Source of the DNA: a bacterium
Lineage (GTDB): Bacteria > Bacillota > Clostridia > Lachnospirales > Lachnospiraceae
NCBI GenBank assembly: GCA_023663725.1
Contig: JAMPGX010000007.1
Span: 1-64,000 of the forward strand
Direction of reading: 5' to 3'
DNA length: 64,000 nucleotides
Below are positions 46,713 to 54,908 of the stretch, piece by piece. The position numbers and the translations under genes were made by a program. Numbering within the stretch: position 1 is the first letter of the stretch; every line of letters begins with the position of its first letter. The notes below the pieces were generated by a model that worked only from the letters and a program-made list of their open reading frames with translations, was not told the DNA's origin and did not search any database.

Positions 46713-48068
46713 ATGACGAAGAGGCAGATCACCACCTATGACCAGGCGGTGGATTATATCATGAATATTCCCAGATTCACCACCAAGAATACGATGGAGG
46801 ATACGCGGGGATTCCTGCATCGTCTGGGAGATCCGGACGAGGGCCTGCATATCCTTCATGTGGCGGGAACCAACGGTAAGGGTTCGGTCTGCGCCTACAT
46901 GCGCAGTGTGCTGGCGGCGGCGGGCAGGAGGGTTGCTGTGTTCACATCTCCCCATCTGGTAGATATCAGGGAGCGCTTCTGCATTGACGGGAATATCATC
47001 AGTCGGGAAGCTTTCCTGGAGGCGTTTTGCGAGGTCTATGAGAAGCTGGACTGGCAGGCGCTGGAGAACGGGGAGGGCTATCATCCCACTTTTTTTGAAT
47101 ATCTTTTCTTCATGGCCATGCTGTTGTTTGCCAAGGCCTGTCCGGATTACTGTATCCTGGAGACGGGACTTGGCGGCAGGCTGGACGCCACCAATGCCGT
47201 GGCTCATAAAGAGATCGCTGTGATTACTCATATCAGTTTGGACCATGTGGAGTATCTGGGGCATACGCTGGGGGCTATCGCCGGAGAGAAAGCGGGAATC
47301 ATCCGGGCGGGAACGCCGGTTATCTATGCGGATACCTGTCAGGAAGTGGAACAGGTAATCAGGGAGCGGGCACATCTTTTGTCGGCGACCGCATACCCTG
47401 TGTCGAGGATTGACTATAGTTTCTTAAAAAATAATAATAAAAACATTGATTTTTCTTATATTTCCCGTTATTATGGAAGTGTCAGCTTAGAAATTTCCAC
47501 ATTTGCCAGATACCAGATGGAGAATTGCAGTCTGGCAATGCGGGCATTGGAGGTGTTGGCGGAGCGGGAACGGACATCTGGAGTGGGCGCTCCTCTGCAG
47601 CTTACGTCAAGTATTATGCAGAGAGGAGTTTCCGCCTGCTTTTGGCCGGCGCGCATGGAAGAGGTGTTGCCAGGGGTCTATGTGGACGGGGCGCACAATG
47701 TGGACGGCATGCGTGCGTTTCTGGAATCGGTGGCGGCGGATGGGCATCAGGGCAGCAGGCATTTGCTGTTTGGTGCGGTGCGGGACAAGGATTACTCCGG
47801 CATGATGCGTCTGATTATTACAAGCGGCCTGTTCAACCGCTTGAGCATCGTACAGCTGAACAGCGCAAGGGGCGTATCCCTGGACAGCCTGTGGCGGGAG
47901 TTGAGCTCTTATCCGAATATCACAGCGGCGCAGTATCCGTCAGCTTCGGAGGCATTGCGGGATATACTAACGGCCGCGGAGACGGAAGCTGTTCCAGAGA
48001 GAATCTACATCGCCGGCTCTCTTTATCTGGCAGGCGAGGTGAAGGCATTATTACAGCATAGAGAGTAA
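46713..48068 (+). CDS. folC: Folylpolyglutamate/dihydrofolate synthase
   Basis: 451 residues. P-loop GTNGKGSVCAYM near residue 52, then FTSPHLVDIRERF (substrate loop), LETGLGGRLDATNAV, ITHISLDHVEYLGHT and GEKAGIIR, all FolC/Mur-ligase family signatures. It adds glutamate to folates. The valS-folC order is common in Firmicutes. GGAGAGGG precedes ATG. Confidence 0.95.
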   Translation: MTKRQITTYDQAVDYIMNIPRFTTKNTMEDTRGFLHRLGDPDEGLHILHVAGTNGKGSVCAYMRSVLAAAGRRVAVFTSPHLVDIRERFCIDGNIISREAFLEAFCEVYEKLDWQALENGEGYHPTFFEYLFFMAMLLFAKACPDYCILETGLGGRLDATNAVAHKEIAVITHISLDHVEYLGHTLGAIAGEKAGIIRAGTPVIYADTCQEVEQVIRERAHLLSATAYPVSRIDYSFLKNNNKNIDFSYISRYYGSVSLEISTFARYQMENCSLAMRALEVLAERERTSGVGAPLQLTSSIMQRGVSACFWPARMEEVLPGVYVDGAHNVDGMRAFLESVAADGHQGSRHLLFGAVRDKDYSGMMRLIITSGLFNRLSIVQLNSARGVSLDSLWRELSSYPNITAAQYPSASEALRDILTAAETEAVPERIYIAGSLYLAGEVKALLQHRE

Positions 48069-48211
48069 ACGGCATCTGTCTCTAAGCGGCGTCAGGACAT
48101 GTTCTGGATGAAAATGACGCAAGGGTTTTCCCTGTATGCGGAGGCGCCGGAGCAGAGGCGGTATTGGTAGCGAGGGATTGATGTTCCCCATGGATAGAAA
48201 GGCATGAAAAT

Positions 48212-48361
48212 ATGATTAATTTTGAAGAAGAACTGAAGAAATTCCATCCCAGCCTGGAGATAGAGGACGCAGAGGAATCCATTTACAATCAGGATCTGAC
48301 TGATATGGCGGATTTGTTGGTACGAATGATTCAGGAATCACAGATGACTGATGAACAGTAA
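48212..48361 (+). CDS. Small acidic protein (49 residues)
   Basis: ATG at 48212 opens a 49-residue frame (begins MINFEEELKKFHPSLE, ends SQMTDEQ, stop 48359-48361). It is strongly acidic and helical, with a GAAAGG-like site upstream. It sits just before the TPR gene (14 nt), and its codon use is like its neighbours, so a co-transcribed small protein is likely. No known function. Confidence 0.6.
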   Translation: MINFEEELKKFHPSLEIEDAEESIYNQDLTDMADLLVRMIQESQMTDEQ

Positions 48362-48375
48362 GCAGGAGGAAAGGC

Positions 48376-49815
48376 ATGTTTTGTTATAACTGTGGCTGCC
48401 ACTTGTCAGAGCATGACTATTGTACCTCATGTGGAGTGGATGTGTCTTTATATAAACGGATTATGGCTTTGTCTAATGTGTATTACAATGAGGGCCTGGC
48501 AAGGGCCGGACTGAGAGATCTCACCGGCGCCGTCACCAGTCTGAGGCAGAGCCTGAAGTTCAATAAAAACAATATTGAGGCCCGTAATCTGTTGGGCCTG
48601 GTATACTTTGAGATGGGTGAGACGGTGACTGCTCTCAGCGAGTGGGTCATCAGCAAGAATACACGGCCGGACAAAAATATTGCGGACGATTATATCAATA
48701 TGATTCAGGCCAGCGCCTCCCGTCTGGATGCAATCAATCAGACAATCAAGAAATACAATCAGGCGCTTGTCTACTGTAAGCAGGACAGCAAGGATCTGGC
48801 AGTGATCCAGCTGCGCAAGGTGTTGTCGCTGAATCCGAAGTTTATACGGGCTCATCAGCTGTTGGCGCTGCTGCATATGGAGAATGAGCAGTGGGACAAG
48901 GCGAAGCGCGAGCTGGTCAAATGCGCGGAGATGGACCGCAACAATATTCAGACGCTCACCTATATGAGGGAAGTCGATCAGATGCTTGCTCCGGACGATG
49001 CCGGCAAGATTAGTCGGCGCAAGGACAAAGAGGAGTCAGTGCGGTTCCAGACGGACAATGAGGTATTGATTCAGCCGGTGGGGGTCAAGGAGCCCCGCCG
49101 CAGCGGAGTGGGTACGCTGTTGAATATCGTGCTGGGCTTGGTGATTGGCGTTGCAGTCATGTATTTTCTGGTGGTTCCCTCAGTGCGGACCAATATAAAC
49201 AATGAGACCAACCAGAAGATTCTGCAGTTTTCCAACCAGATTACCGCCAAGGAGAATGAGATAGCGGACCTGGAGAGCCAGATGGAGCAAATCAGGCAGG
49301 AGAAGGAGGGGCTGCAGGAGGAGCTGAACGTATATGCGGGAACAGACGGCACCTTGCGGGCCATGGAACAGCTGTTGTCAGCCGCCACCGAGTATCTCAT
49401 CTCATTGCAGCAGCCGGAAAACAGCGCGGAGAGGGGCCAGCATTACCAGCAGACCGCAGATATTCTGGAGCAGGTGAAGAACAATGTGGTGTTAGAGGAG
49501 GCTTCCGAGTCTTTCCGGAGCTTGTATGAGCAGCTGTTTGCCGCCATAGGGCCTTATATGAGTCAGCTGTATTACCAGAACGGCTATGACGCTTACAATG
49601 CCGGCAACTATGCGGATGCGATTGACGTTCTGGAGAAATCCATCGCCTACAATCCGGAGAATGGAGATCCCTACTACATTGCGGGCCATTGCTACCGTCT
49701 GACGGACAATAAGACGCAGGCCATTGCCGCTTACCAGAAGTTCGTGGAATTGATGCCCCTGAGAGATCGGGCAGTCACGGCGAGGCGGTATATTAACGAA
49801 TTATCCGCCCAGTAA
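48376..49815 (+). CDS. Zinc-ribbon, membrane-anchored TPR protein
   Basis: 479 residues. N-terminal zinc ribbon (CYNCGCHLSEHDYCTSCG), two or more TPRs around residues 30-200 (YNEGLARAGLRDLTGAVTSLRQ; AVIQLRKVLSLNPKFIRAH), a membrane segment at about 250-270, a coiled coil 285-320, and further TPRs at the C-terminus (AYNAGNYADAIDVLEKS). AGGAGG precedes ATG. A scaffold of unknown role; zinc ribbon and first TPRs should be cytoplasmic with the coiled coil and last TPRs outside. Confidence 0.8.
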   Translation: MFCYNCGCHLSEHDYCTSCGVDVSLYKRIMALSNVYYNEGLARAGLRDLTGAVTSLRQSLKFNKNNIEARNLLGLVYFEMGETVTALSEWVISKNTRPDKNIADDYINMIQASASRLDAINQTIKKYNQALVYCKQDSKDLAVIQLRKVLSLNPKFIRAHQLLALLHMENEQWDKAKRELVKCAEMDRNNIQTLTYMREVDQMLAPDDAGKISRRKDKEESVRFQTDNEVLIQPVGVKEPRRSGVGTLLNIVLGLVIGVAVMYFLVVPSVRTNINNETNQKILQFSNQITAKENEIADLESQMEQIRQEKEGLQEELNVYAGTDGTLRAMEQLLSAATEYLISLQQPENSAERGQHYQQTADILEQVKNNVVLEEASESFRSLYEQLFAAIGPYMSQLYYQNGYDAYNAGNYADAIDVLEKSIAYNPENGDPYYIAGHCYRLTDNKTQAIAAYQKFVELMPLRDRAVTARRYINELSAQ

Positions 49816-49853
49816 ATTACGAATTGAAAATTGGCATAAGCTACCAAGGACGA

Positions 49854-49885
49854 GAGAACATATCGGAAGGATGTGTTCTCTTTTT
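49854..49885 (+). terminator. Terminator after the TPR gene
   Basis: GAGAACATAT (49854-49863) pairs with ATGTGTTCTC (49871-49880), then TTTTT. Confidence 0.78.
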
Positions 49886-49895
49886 GCATGAATCA
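49866..49895 (+). promoter_or_regulatory. Probable sigma-H promoter of the spoIIA operon
   Basis: GAAGGATGT (49866-49874) fits the sigma-H -35 (RNAGGAWWW) at 8 of 9 positions. CATGAATCA (49887-49895) carries the GAAT core of the -10, 12 nt away. In Bacillus and clostridia spoIIA is a sigma-H target. The promoter overlaps the 3' arm of the upstream terminator. Confidence 0.5.
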
Positions 49896-49927
49896 GATGT
49901 CTGGCGCGTATATCAAGGAGGGAAACA

Positions 49928-50233
49928 ATGGAGGATTTTCAAGTTATCGACAATTGCCTGATGATAAAACTGCCGGAGGAGGTCGATCATCACAAATCGT
50001 CCTATATCTGCGAGAAGGCAGACAGCTTCATCCTGCAAGAGGAGGTGGAGAATGTGGTATTTGATTTCGAGGAGACCCGTTTCATGGACTCCTCAGGGAT
50101 TGGAATCATCATGGGAAGATACAAAAAGATTATCTGTTTCGGAGGTAAGGTCTACGCGATTCATGCAGATCCGCAGATCCGCAGGATACTGTGTGTGTCC
50201 GGACTCAACCGGCTGATTGAAATCATGGACTAA
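49928..50233 (+). CDS. spoIIAA: Anti-sigma F factor antagonist
   Basis: 101 residues, STAS domain. The phosphorylation segment is RFMDSSGIGIIMGRY; Ser56 corresponds to the phosphorylated Ser of Bacillus SpoIIAA. AAGGAGGG precedes ATG. When dephosphorylated it binds SpoIIAB and frees sigma-F in the forespore. Confidence 0.96.
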   Translation: MEDFQVIDNCLMIKLPEEVDHHKSSYICEKADSFILQEEVENVVFDFEETRFMDSSGIGIIMGRYKKIICFGGKVYAIHADPQIRRILCVSGLNRLIEIMD

Positions 50234-50262
50234 AAATAGATAACAGAAAAAGGAGCAGACGT

Positions 50263-50802
50263 ATGAGAGCGGAAAAACAGTTACAGCAGGGAGGCGTGAC
50301 ACAGAAGATTCCCTGGAAAAATGAGATGAGCATGGAGTTTGATGCGGTCTCTCTCAATGAGAGCTTTGCCAGGGTAGCGGTGGCGGCCTTTGTAGCGCAT
50401 CTGAATCCCACGCTGGAGGAGATCGCGGATATCAAGACCGCAGTGTCCGAGGCGGTGACCAATGCGATTATCCATGGCTACGACAATGTGTATGGCTATG
50501 GGCGGCATGGCGACAGCCAGCCGGCCTATCTGATCATCCATCCGGGCAAGGTACAGCTGCGCTGTAGCCTGGAGCGGGATGTGCTGCGGATTGAGGTGGA
50601 GGATCATGGCAAGGGAATCGACAATGTGGAACAGGCAATGGAGCCGTTGTACACCACCAAGCCGGAATATGATCGCTCCGGCATGGGATTCGCCTTTATG
50701 GAGGCCTTTATGGATGATCTGGAGGTACATAGCAGGCCAGGGCAGGGCACGTTGGTGCGCATGATCAAGAAGCTGGGCACTTATCCCCTGATTGAAGACT
50801 AA
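50263..50802 (+). CDS. spoIIAB: Anti-sigma F factor / SpoIIAA kinase
   Basis: 179 residues, longer than the usual about 146 because of an extra N-terminal about 20 residues and an insert around residues 78-92 (YGRHGDSQPAYL). HATPase motifs: EAVTNAIIHGYDN and EDHGKGIDN, then DRSGMGFAFME. AAAAAGGAG precedes the chosen ATG; a later ATG near 50323 lacks a comparable site. It binds sigma-F and phosphorylates SpoIIAA. Confidence 0.95.
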   Translation: MRAEKQLQQGGVTQKIPWKNEMSMEFDAVSLNESFARVAVAAFVAHLNPTLEEIADIKTAVSEAVTNAIIHGYDNVYGYGRHGDSQPAYLIIHPGKVQLRCSLERDVLRIEVEDHGKGIDNVEQAMEPLYTTKPEYDRSGMGFAFMEAFMDDLEVHSRPGQGTLVRMIKKLGTYPLIED

Positions 50803-50846
50803 CGCAAGGCGGCAGAATATGCACGGTAAAATAAAGGGGATTGTAT

Positions 50847-51602
50847 ATGGAAGATTTGTCAGTGCTGATAGCGAGATCACAGGCAGGTGATAAAGAGGCG
50901 AGAGAGGTACTGATAGAGAAAAATCTGGGCTTGGTACATACCATTGTGCGGCGTTTCCTGGGACGGGGGGTGGAGCCGGAGGATCTGTTTCAGATCGGTA
51001 CCATCGGTCTGATGAAGGCTGTGGACAAGTTCGACTTGTCCTATGATGTGAAATTTTCCACCTATGCGGTTCCGATGATCACCGGAGAGATCAAGCGCTT
51101 TTTGCGGGATGATGGGCCCGTCAAGGTGTCCAGGACGCTGAAAGAGCGTGCGCTCAAGGCGCGGACGGCCGCGGCCAGGCTGCGGGGAGAGTTGGGCAGA
51201 GAGCCAAAGCTGGAGGAGATCGCGGAGGAGACAGGTATCGAGCCTGAGGATATCATACTGGCCATGGAGTCGGAGACCCGGGTGGAATCCATCTATTCAT
51301 CCGTATATCAGGACGATGGCAGCGAGGTTTATCTGGTGGACAAGGTGGCGGCGGGAAGAGACGGCTGTGGCAGCGTCTGCGCGGGTGGAAGCCAGGACCC
51401 GGAGAAGGAACAACTGATCAACCATCTGCTGTTGCAGCAGCTCCTGGCGACCTTGAAGGATCAGGAGAGGCAGCTGATTGTGCTGCGCTACTACCGCAAC
51501 CGGACCCAGACGGAGGTGGCCTCCATTCTGGGCATCAGCCAGGTGCAGGTCAGCCGTTTGGAGAAGAAAATACTGACACATATGCGACAATTGGCAGAAT
51601 AA
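50847..51602 (+). CDS. sigF: RNA polymerase sigma-F factor
   Basis: 251 residues from ATG 50847 (AAAGGGGA upstream; TTG 50841 is an alternative). Sigma-70 region 2 (NLGLVHTIVRRFLGRGVEPEDLFQIGTIGLMKAVDKFD, -10 recognition around FSTYAVPMITGEIKRFLRDD), region 3, and region 4 (TQTEVASILGISQVQVSRLEKKIL). A glycine/charged insert (residues about 165-180, DKVAAGRDGCGS) is not in the Bacillus protein. First forespore sigma factor. Confidence 0.96.
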   Translation: MEDLSVLIARSQAGDKEAREVLIEKNLGLVHTIVRRFLGRGVEPEDLFQIGTIGLMKAVDKFDLSYDVKFSTYAVPMITGEIKRFLRDDGPVKVSRTLKERALKARTAAARLRGELGREPKLEEIAEETGIEPEDIILAMESETRVESIYSSVYQDDGSEVYLVDKVAAGRDGCGSVCAGGSQDPEKEQLINHLLLQQLLATLKDQERQLIVLRYYRNRTQTEVASILGISQVQVSRLEKKILTHMRQLAE

Positions 51603-51640
51603 GGCTTCCTTAAAAATTAATTAATTTTATGTCTTCTCTC

Positions 51641-51669
51641 TTCCCATTCATCATAAATTCGATTATAGT
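51641..51669 (+). promoter_or_regulatory. Weak promoter candidate before the GH25 gene
   Basis: TTCCCA (51641-51646), 17 nt, TATAGT (51664-51669). Confidence 0.4.
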
Positions 51670-51709
51670 AGAAGTGTAGCAGATGTACACAGATGAATGG
51701 GAGTAATAG

Positions 51710-52879
51710 ATGAGCGAAGAGAATAAGAGCAGACAGGTGGAAACATCACAGAATCCTTATGATGAGGCGAGCAGGCTGCGCAGGAAGCGTCTGCGCAGGA
51801 GGACGACGATCTCCTGCATTGCGGGTGTGGCGGCGGTCATTGTCGGACTGTTTTTGGTCGTGGTCCTGACGATTGCTGTGTATTCCCGAGTGATCAGGGA
51901 CAGGGACGGGGAAGATCCCAAGCTTCAGGAGACCATGGGCGGCGCGCAGGTCGCGGATGGCCTCCTCTACACACAGGCGGATTTGGATAAGAGGATTGCG
52001 GAGGCGATGGCACAGGCGCAGGCGGAGATAGATTCCGCGGTCAGCATGGGACAGGAGGAGGTTCTGGAGCAGCTCAAGGGGGAGCTGCTGGAGGGGCAGT
52101 CCGCGCTGGAGGCGCTGCGTCCCCTGTATCCCGACGATATCGTGTTGATCAGCGGCGGCAAGTACCACTTTGTGCCGATCCGTGAGGATATGGCCATGCA
52201 CGGCCGCCTGCAGGAGAATCTGCAGGTGTTGGAAAATGGCCGTTATCAATATGTGGAGAACGACCAGGTGGTGTCCCATATGGGGATAGACGTCTCCAAG
52301 TACCAGGGAAAGATCAATTGGGAAAAGGTGGCGGCAGACGGTGTGGAATTCGTGTTTTTGCGGCTGGGTCTGCGGGGCTATGAGAGCGGCAAGCTGGTGG
52401 AGGACGAGACCTTCCAGGCCAATATCAAGGGTGCGCTGGACCATGGCATCAAGGTGGGCGTCTACTTTTTCTCCCAGGCCATCACACCGGAGGAAGCTGT
52501 CGAGGAGGCCAATTTTGTGCTGGAGAGAATCGCGCCCTATCAGATCGAATGTCCGGTTGTGTTCGATGTGGAGAGGGTGAACAGCAGCACAGCTAGAATG
52601 AATGCGCTGACGCCTCAGGAGCGCACGGATGTGACAATCGCTTTCCTGGATACCATCGAGGCGGCGGGTTATCAGTCCATGTTCTATCACAATATGGAGA
52701 CTGCGCTGCTGCTTCTGGAGCTGGAGCGGCTGCATGACTATGACAGGTGGTTCGCCTACTATGGAGAAGATATGTATTATCCCTACGACTATGGAGTGTG
52801 GCAGTATTCGGAGAAAGGTCGCATAGCGGGAATCACCGGGGACGTGGACATGAATATTGGATTTAATCTGTGGGAATAA
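51710..52879 (+). CDS. Membrane-anchored GH25 lysozyme-like protein
   Basis: 389 residues. A basic cytoplasmic N-terminus, one membrane segment at about 35-60, a charged helical region (75-140), then a GH25 catalytic domain from about 185: MGIDVSKYQGKINWEKVAADG (Asp), YFFSQAITPEEAVEEA, CPVVFDVE (catalytic Asp/Glu) and DVDMNIGF. It should hydrolyse peptidoglycan on the outside. It lies between spoIIA and spoVA, so a role in engulfment or spore cortex is plausible but not shown. Confidence 0.88.
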   Translation: MSEENKSRQVETSQNPYDEASRLRRKRLRRRTTISCIAGVAAVIVGLFLVVVLTIAVYSRVIRDRDGEDPKLQETMGGAQVADGLLYTQADLDKRIAEAMAQAQAEIDSAVSMGQEEVLEQLKGELLEGQSALEALRPLYPDDIVLISGGKYHFVPIREDMAMHGRLQENLQVLENGRYQYVENDQVVSHMGIDVSKYQGKINWEKVAADGVEFVFLRLGLRGYESGKLVEDETFQANIKGALDHGIKVGVYFFSQAITPEEAVEEANFVLERIAPYQIECPVVFDVERVNSSTARMNALTPQERTDVTIAFLDTIEAAGYQSMFYHNMETALLLLELERLHDYDRWFAYYGEDMYYPYDYGVWQYSEKGRIAGITGDVDMNIGFNLWE

Positions 52880-52895
52880 TTCAAAAAATGTGTAA

Positions 52896-52931
52896 AGCCA
52901 TTTGCCAATTGCAGGCAGATGGCTTTTTTTG
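52896..52931 (+). terminator. Terminator after the GH25 gene
   Basis: AGCCATTTGCC (52896-52906) pairs with GGCAGATGGCT (52914-52924), one wobble, then six T. Confidence 0.85.
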
Positions 52932-53041
52932 ATGGAAATTTTCTGTCTGCATAAAATAACGAAATTCTGGACATGAATAATCAAAACCTTAGACAACTGC
53001 CCAGATATGCGGAGCAGCTGCCGGAAAGGGCGGAGGAAATC

Positions 53042-53725
53042 ATGTCGAACGCAACCGTATATCTGAAATGCGACCGCAATGTGGAATGTCAGAATGAGGA
53101 TGTCTTTCTAAAGGACATTGCTTCTCTGCAGTGTGCGGACGCGCAGGTGTTGGCCAAATGCAAGGCTATCAAGGTGCATCATTTCAGGGATGAGGAGCAG
53201 GCGCAGGGCGGAAAATCCGGCGATAATAAGATCCCATGGACAGGAGGAGCTCATCAGCAGCGCTGTGTGATAAGTGTATTGAAGGTCATCGCCATGGTGG
53301 AGGAGGCCTGCCCGGGAATCTCCGTGCAGTCTGTGGGAGAGGCCGATGTGGTTTTGGAGAGGGTCCAGGCGCCCAAATACAAAGGGCCCAAGCTGTGGTG
53401 CAAGGTGGCGCTGGTATGTCTGGTCAGCTTTTTTGGCACCGGCTTTACCATCATCGCCTTCCACAATGATGTGGGAATCAACGATGTGTTCACAGAGATT
53501 TACCGCATCGCCATGGGGCGGGAGCCAGAAGGGGTGAATGTATTGGAGGTGTTCTACAGCCTGGGTCTTGCCTTGGGTATTATCGTATTTTTCAACCATA
53601 TCGGAGGCAGGCGCATCACGAAGGACCCCACGCCCATCGAGGTGTCCATGCGCAACTATGAGGAGGATGTGAACAAGGCGCTGGTGGATACCGCCGGACG
53701 GGAGGGCAAGGAGGTGGATGCCTGA
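53042..53725 (+). CDS. spoVAA: Stage V sporulation protein AA
   Basis: 227 residues from ATG 53042, which has GGAGG 5 nt upstream and gives the expected start MSNATVYLKCDRN; ATG 52973 has no ribosome site. A cytoplasmic N-terminal domain is followed by a membrane helix (VALVCLVSFFGTGFTIIAF) and a second (VFYSLGLALGIIVFF). Part of the SpoVA channel complex that moves dipicolinic acid into the forespore. Its stop overlaps the next start. Confidence 0.9.
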   Translation: MSNATVYLKCDRNVECQNEDVFLKDIASLQCADAQVLAKCKAIKVHHFRDEEQAQGGKSGDNKIPWTGGAHQQRCVISVLKVIAMVEEACPGISVQSVGEADVVLERVQAPKYKGPKLWCKVALVCLVSFFGTGFTIIAFHNDVGINDVFTEIYRIAMGREPEGVNVLEVFYSLGLALGIIVFFNHIGGRRITKDPTPIEVSMRNYEEDVNKALVDTAGREGKEVDA

Positions 53726-54213
53726 TGCAGACGATTACCTGGTGCATATTGGCGCTGGCCGGCCTGAGCTTCGGTATGCTGGCTGCGGCAGGAGTGTTCA
53801 CTGTGCTGAGCGCGGTTGGCCTGATTCCCCGCTTCGCCGGCAAGACCCATTCCGCCAAGGAGGTATGGCTCTATGAGGACATGGTGATGGCGGGAACTAT
53901 CGTGGGCTGTGTGAGCAGTATTTTTCACCGGTATCTGCACATCGGCTCCTGGCTCAAGGAAGCGCTGCCTGGCCTTGGCCGGCTGTGGGAGGCGTTGGGG
54001 CAGGGGTTTCTGGGGATATCAGGGCTGTTTTACGGGATGTTCGTGGGCTGCCTGGCCCTGGCCATAGCGGAGATGCTGGACAGCATCCCCATTCTCACCC
54101 GCCGGATATCCTTCCGGCACGGCCTGGGCTGCGTGGTGCTGGCCATGGCTGTGGGGAAGCTCTGCGGTTCCCTGCTCTATTTCTGGCAGGAGCTGCACAG
54201 GACGGTCGGCTGA
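53725..54213 (+). CDS. spoVAB: Stage V sporulation protein AB
   Basis: 162 residues, four membrane segments; ATG shares one base with the spoVAA stop. The pattern AAAGVFTVLSAVGLIPRFAGKTHSA and the LAIAEMLDSIPILTRR loop fit SpoVAB. Membrane partner of SpoVAA. Confidence 0.9.
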   Translation: MQTITWCILALAGLSFGMLAAAGVFTVLSAVGLIPRFAGKTHSAKEVWLYEDMVMAGTIVGCVSSIFHRYLHIGSWLKEALPGLGRLWEALGQGFLGISGLFYGMFVGCLALAIAEMLDSIPILTRRISFRHGLGCVVLAMAVGKLCGSLLYFWQELHRTVG

Positions 54214-54292
54214 CCATAGCGGACGCCGACAGTCTGACAAAGTGGAAATATGATAGCGGAAAAAAGATAGTAGACAATTGTAAAACCCTTTA

Positions 54293-54361
54293 TTGCCAGT
54301 ACCGAATGTACAATGTGCACAATGACACTCGCAGAGTAACCGAGTTTCGCAATGGCCTAGG
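54293..54361. repeat. Short form of the dispersed repeat, inside the spoVA operon
   Basis: 54293-54307 is identical to the reverse complement of 261-275, and 54309-54361 matches the reverse complement of 76-128 at about 83 percent, including 22 identical nt at its start. The central hairpin of the long form (about 130 nt) is absent. It occupies part of the 174-nt gap between spoVAB and spoVAC, where these genes are normally close. Confidence 0.65.
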
Positions 54362-54387
54362 AAAAAGATGGTTTGGAAAGGAGGTAG

Positions 54388-54846
54388 ATGATGGACGAAC
54401 AACAAAAACAAGATTATGAAAAATATGTCAAGCAAGTGACGCCCACCCACAATCTGGGATTGCAGATGCTGAAAGCATTCATAACAGGTGGTATTATATG
54501 CTGTATCGGACAGTTTATCCTGAATTATTGTGAGCAGCTGGGCCTGGACAAGCAGACCGCGGGAAGCTGGTGTTCTCTGCTCCTGGTGCTCTGTTCCGTG
54601 GTGCTGACAGGGTTTAACCTGTATCCCAAGCTTGTGAAATGGGGCGGCGCAGGAGCGCTGGTGCCAATTACCGGTTTTGCCAACTCCGTGGCGGCTCCCG
54701 CAATCGAATACAAGAAGGAAGGACAGGTATTCGGTGTGGGCTGTAAGATCTTCACGATTGCCGGACCGGTGATTCTATTTGGTATCTTTGCCAGCTGGGT
54801 GCTGGGTCTGGGGTATTGGATCTTGAAGCTCCTGGGAATCTGCTGA
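54388..54846 (+). CDS. spoVAC: Stage V sporulation protein AC
   Basis: 152 residues; AAGGAGGT lies just before ATG ATG. Four to five membrane segments, with the SpoVAC core (HNLGLQMLKAFITGGIICCIGQ; WGGAGALVPITGFANSVAAPAIEYKKEG). SpoVAC is thought to be the mechanosensitive DPA channel. No spoVAD or spoVAE follows on this strand: a hairpin and an opposite-strand gene do. Confidence 0.92.
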   Translation: MMDEQQKQDYEKYVKQVTPTHNLGLQMLKAFITGGIICCIGQFILNYCEQLGLDKQTAGSWCSLLLVLCSVVLTGFNLYPKLVKWGGAGALVPITGFANSVAAPAIEYKKEGQVFGVGCKIFTIAGPVILFGIFASWVLGLGYWILKLLGIC

Positions 54847-54851
54847 TAGAT

Positions 54852-54893
54852 CGGGGCCCCTCTGTCAAGCCTGTGCGAGACAGAGGGGCCCCG
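54852..54893. terminator. Very strong hairpin between spoVAC and the C25 gene
   Basis: CGGGGCCCCTCTGTC (54852-54866) pairs perfectly over 15 nt with GACAGAGGGGCCCCG (54879-54893), 12-nt loop. No T run follows on either strand, so it may rather stabilise the two converging mRNAs or act as a Rho-type end. Confidence 0.55.
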
Positions 54894-54908
54894 ACGTTGC
54901 CTGAGGAA

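Noticed and set aside
54852-54893. Standard intrinsic terminator
   Set aside because: The stem is perfect but there is no T run on either strand, so it is listed as a hairpin with low confidence in termination.
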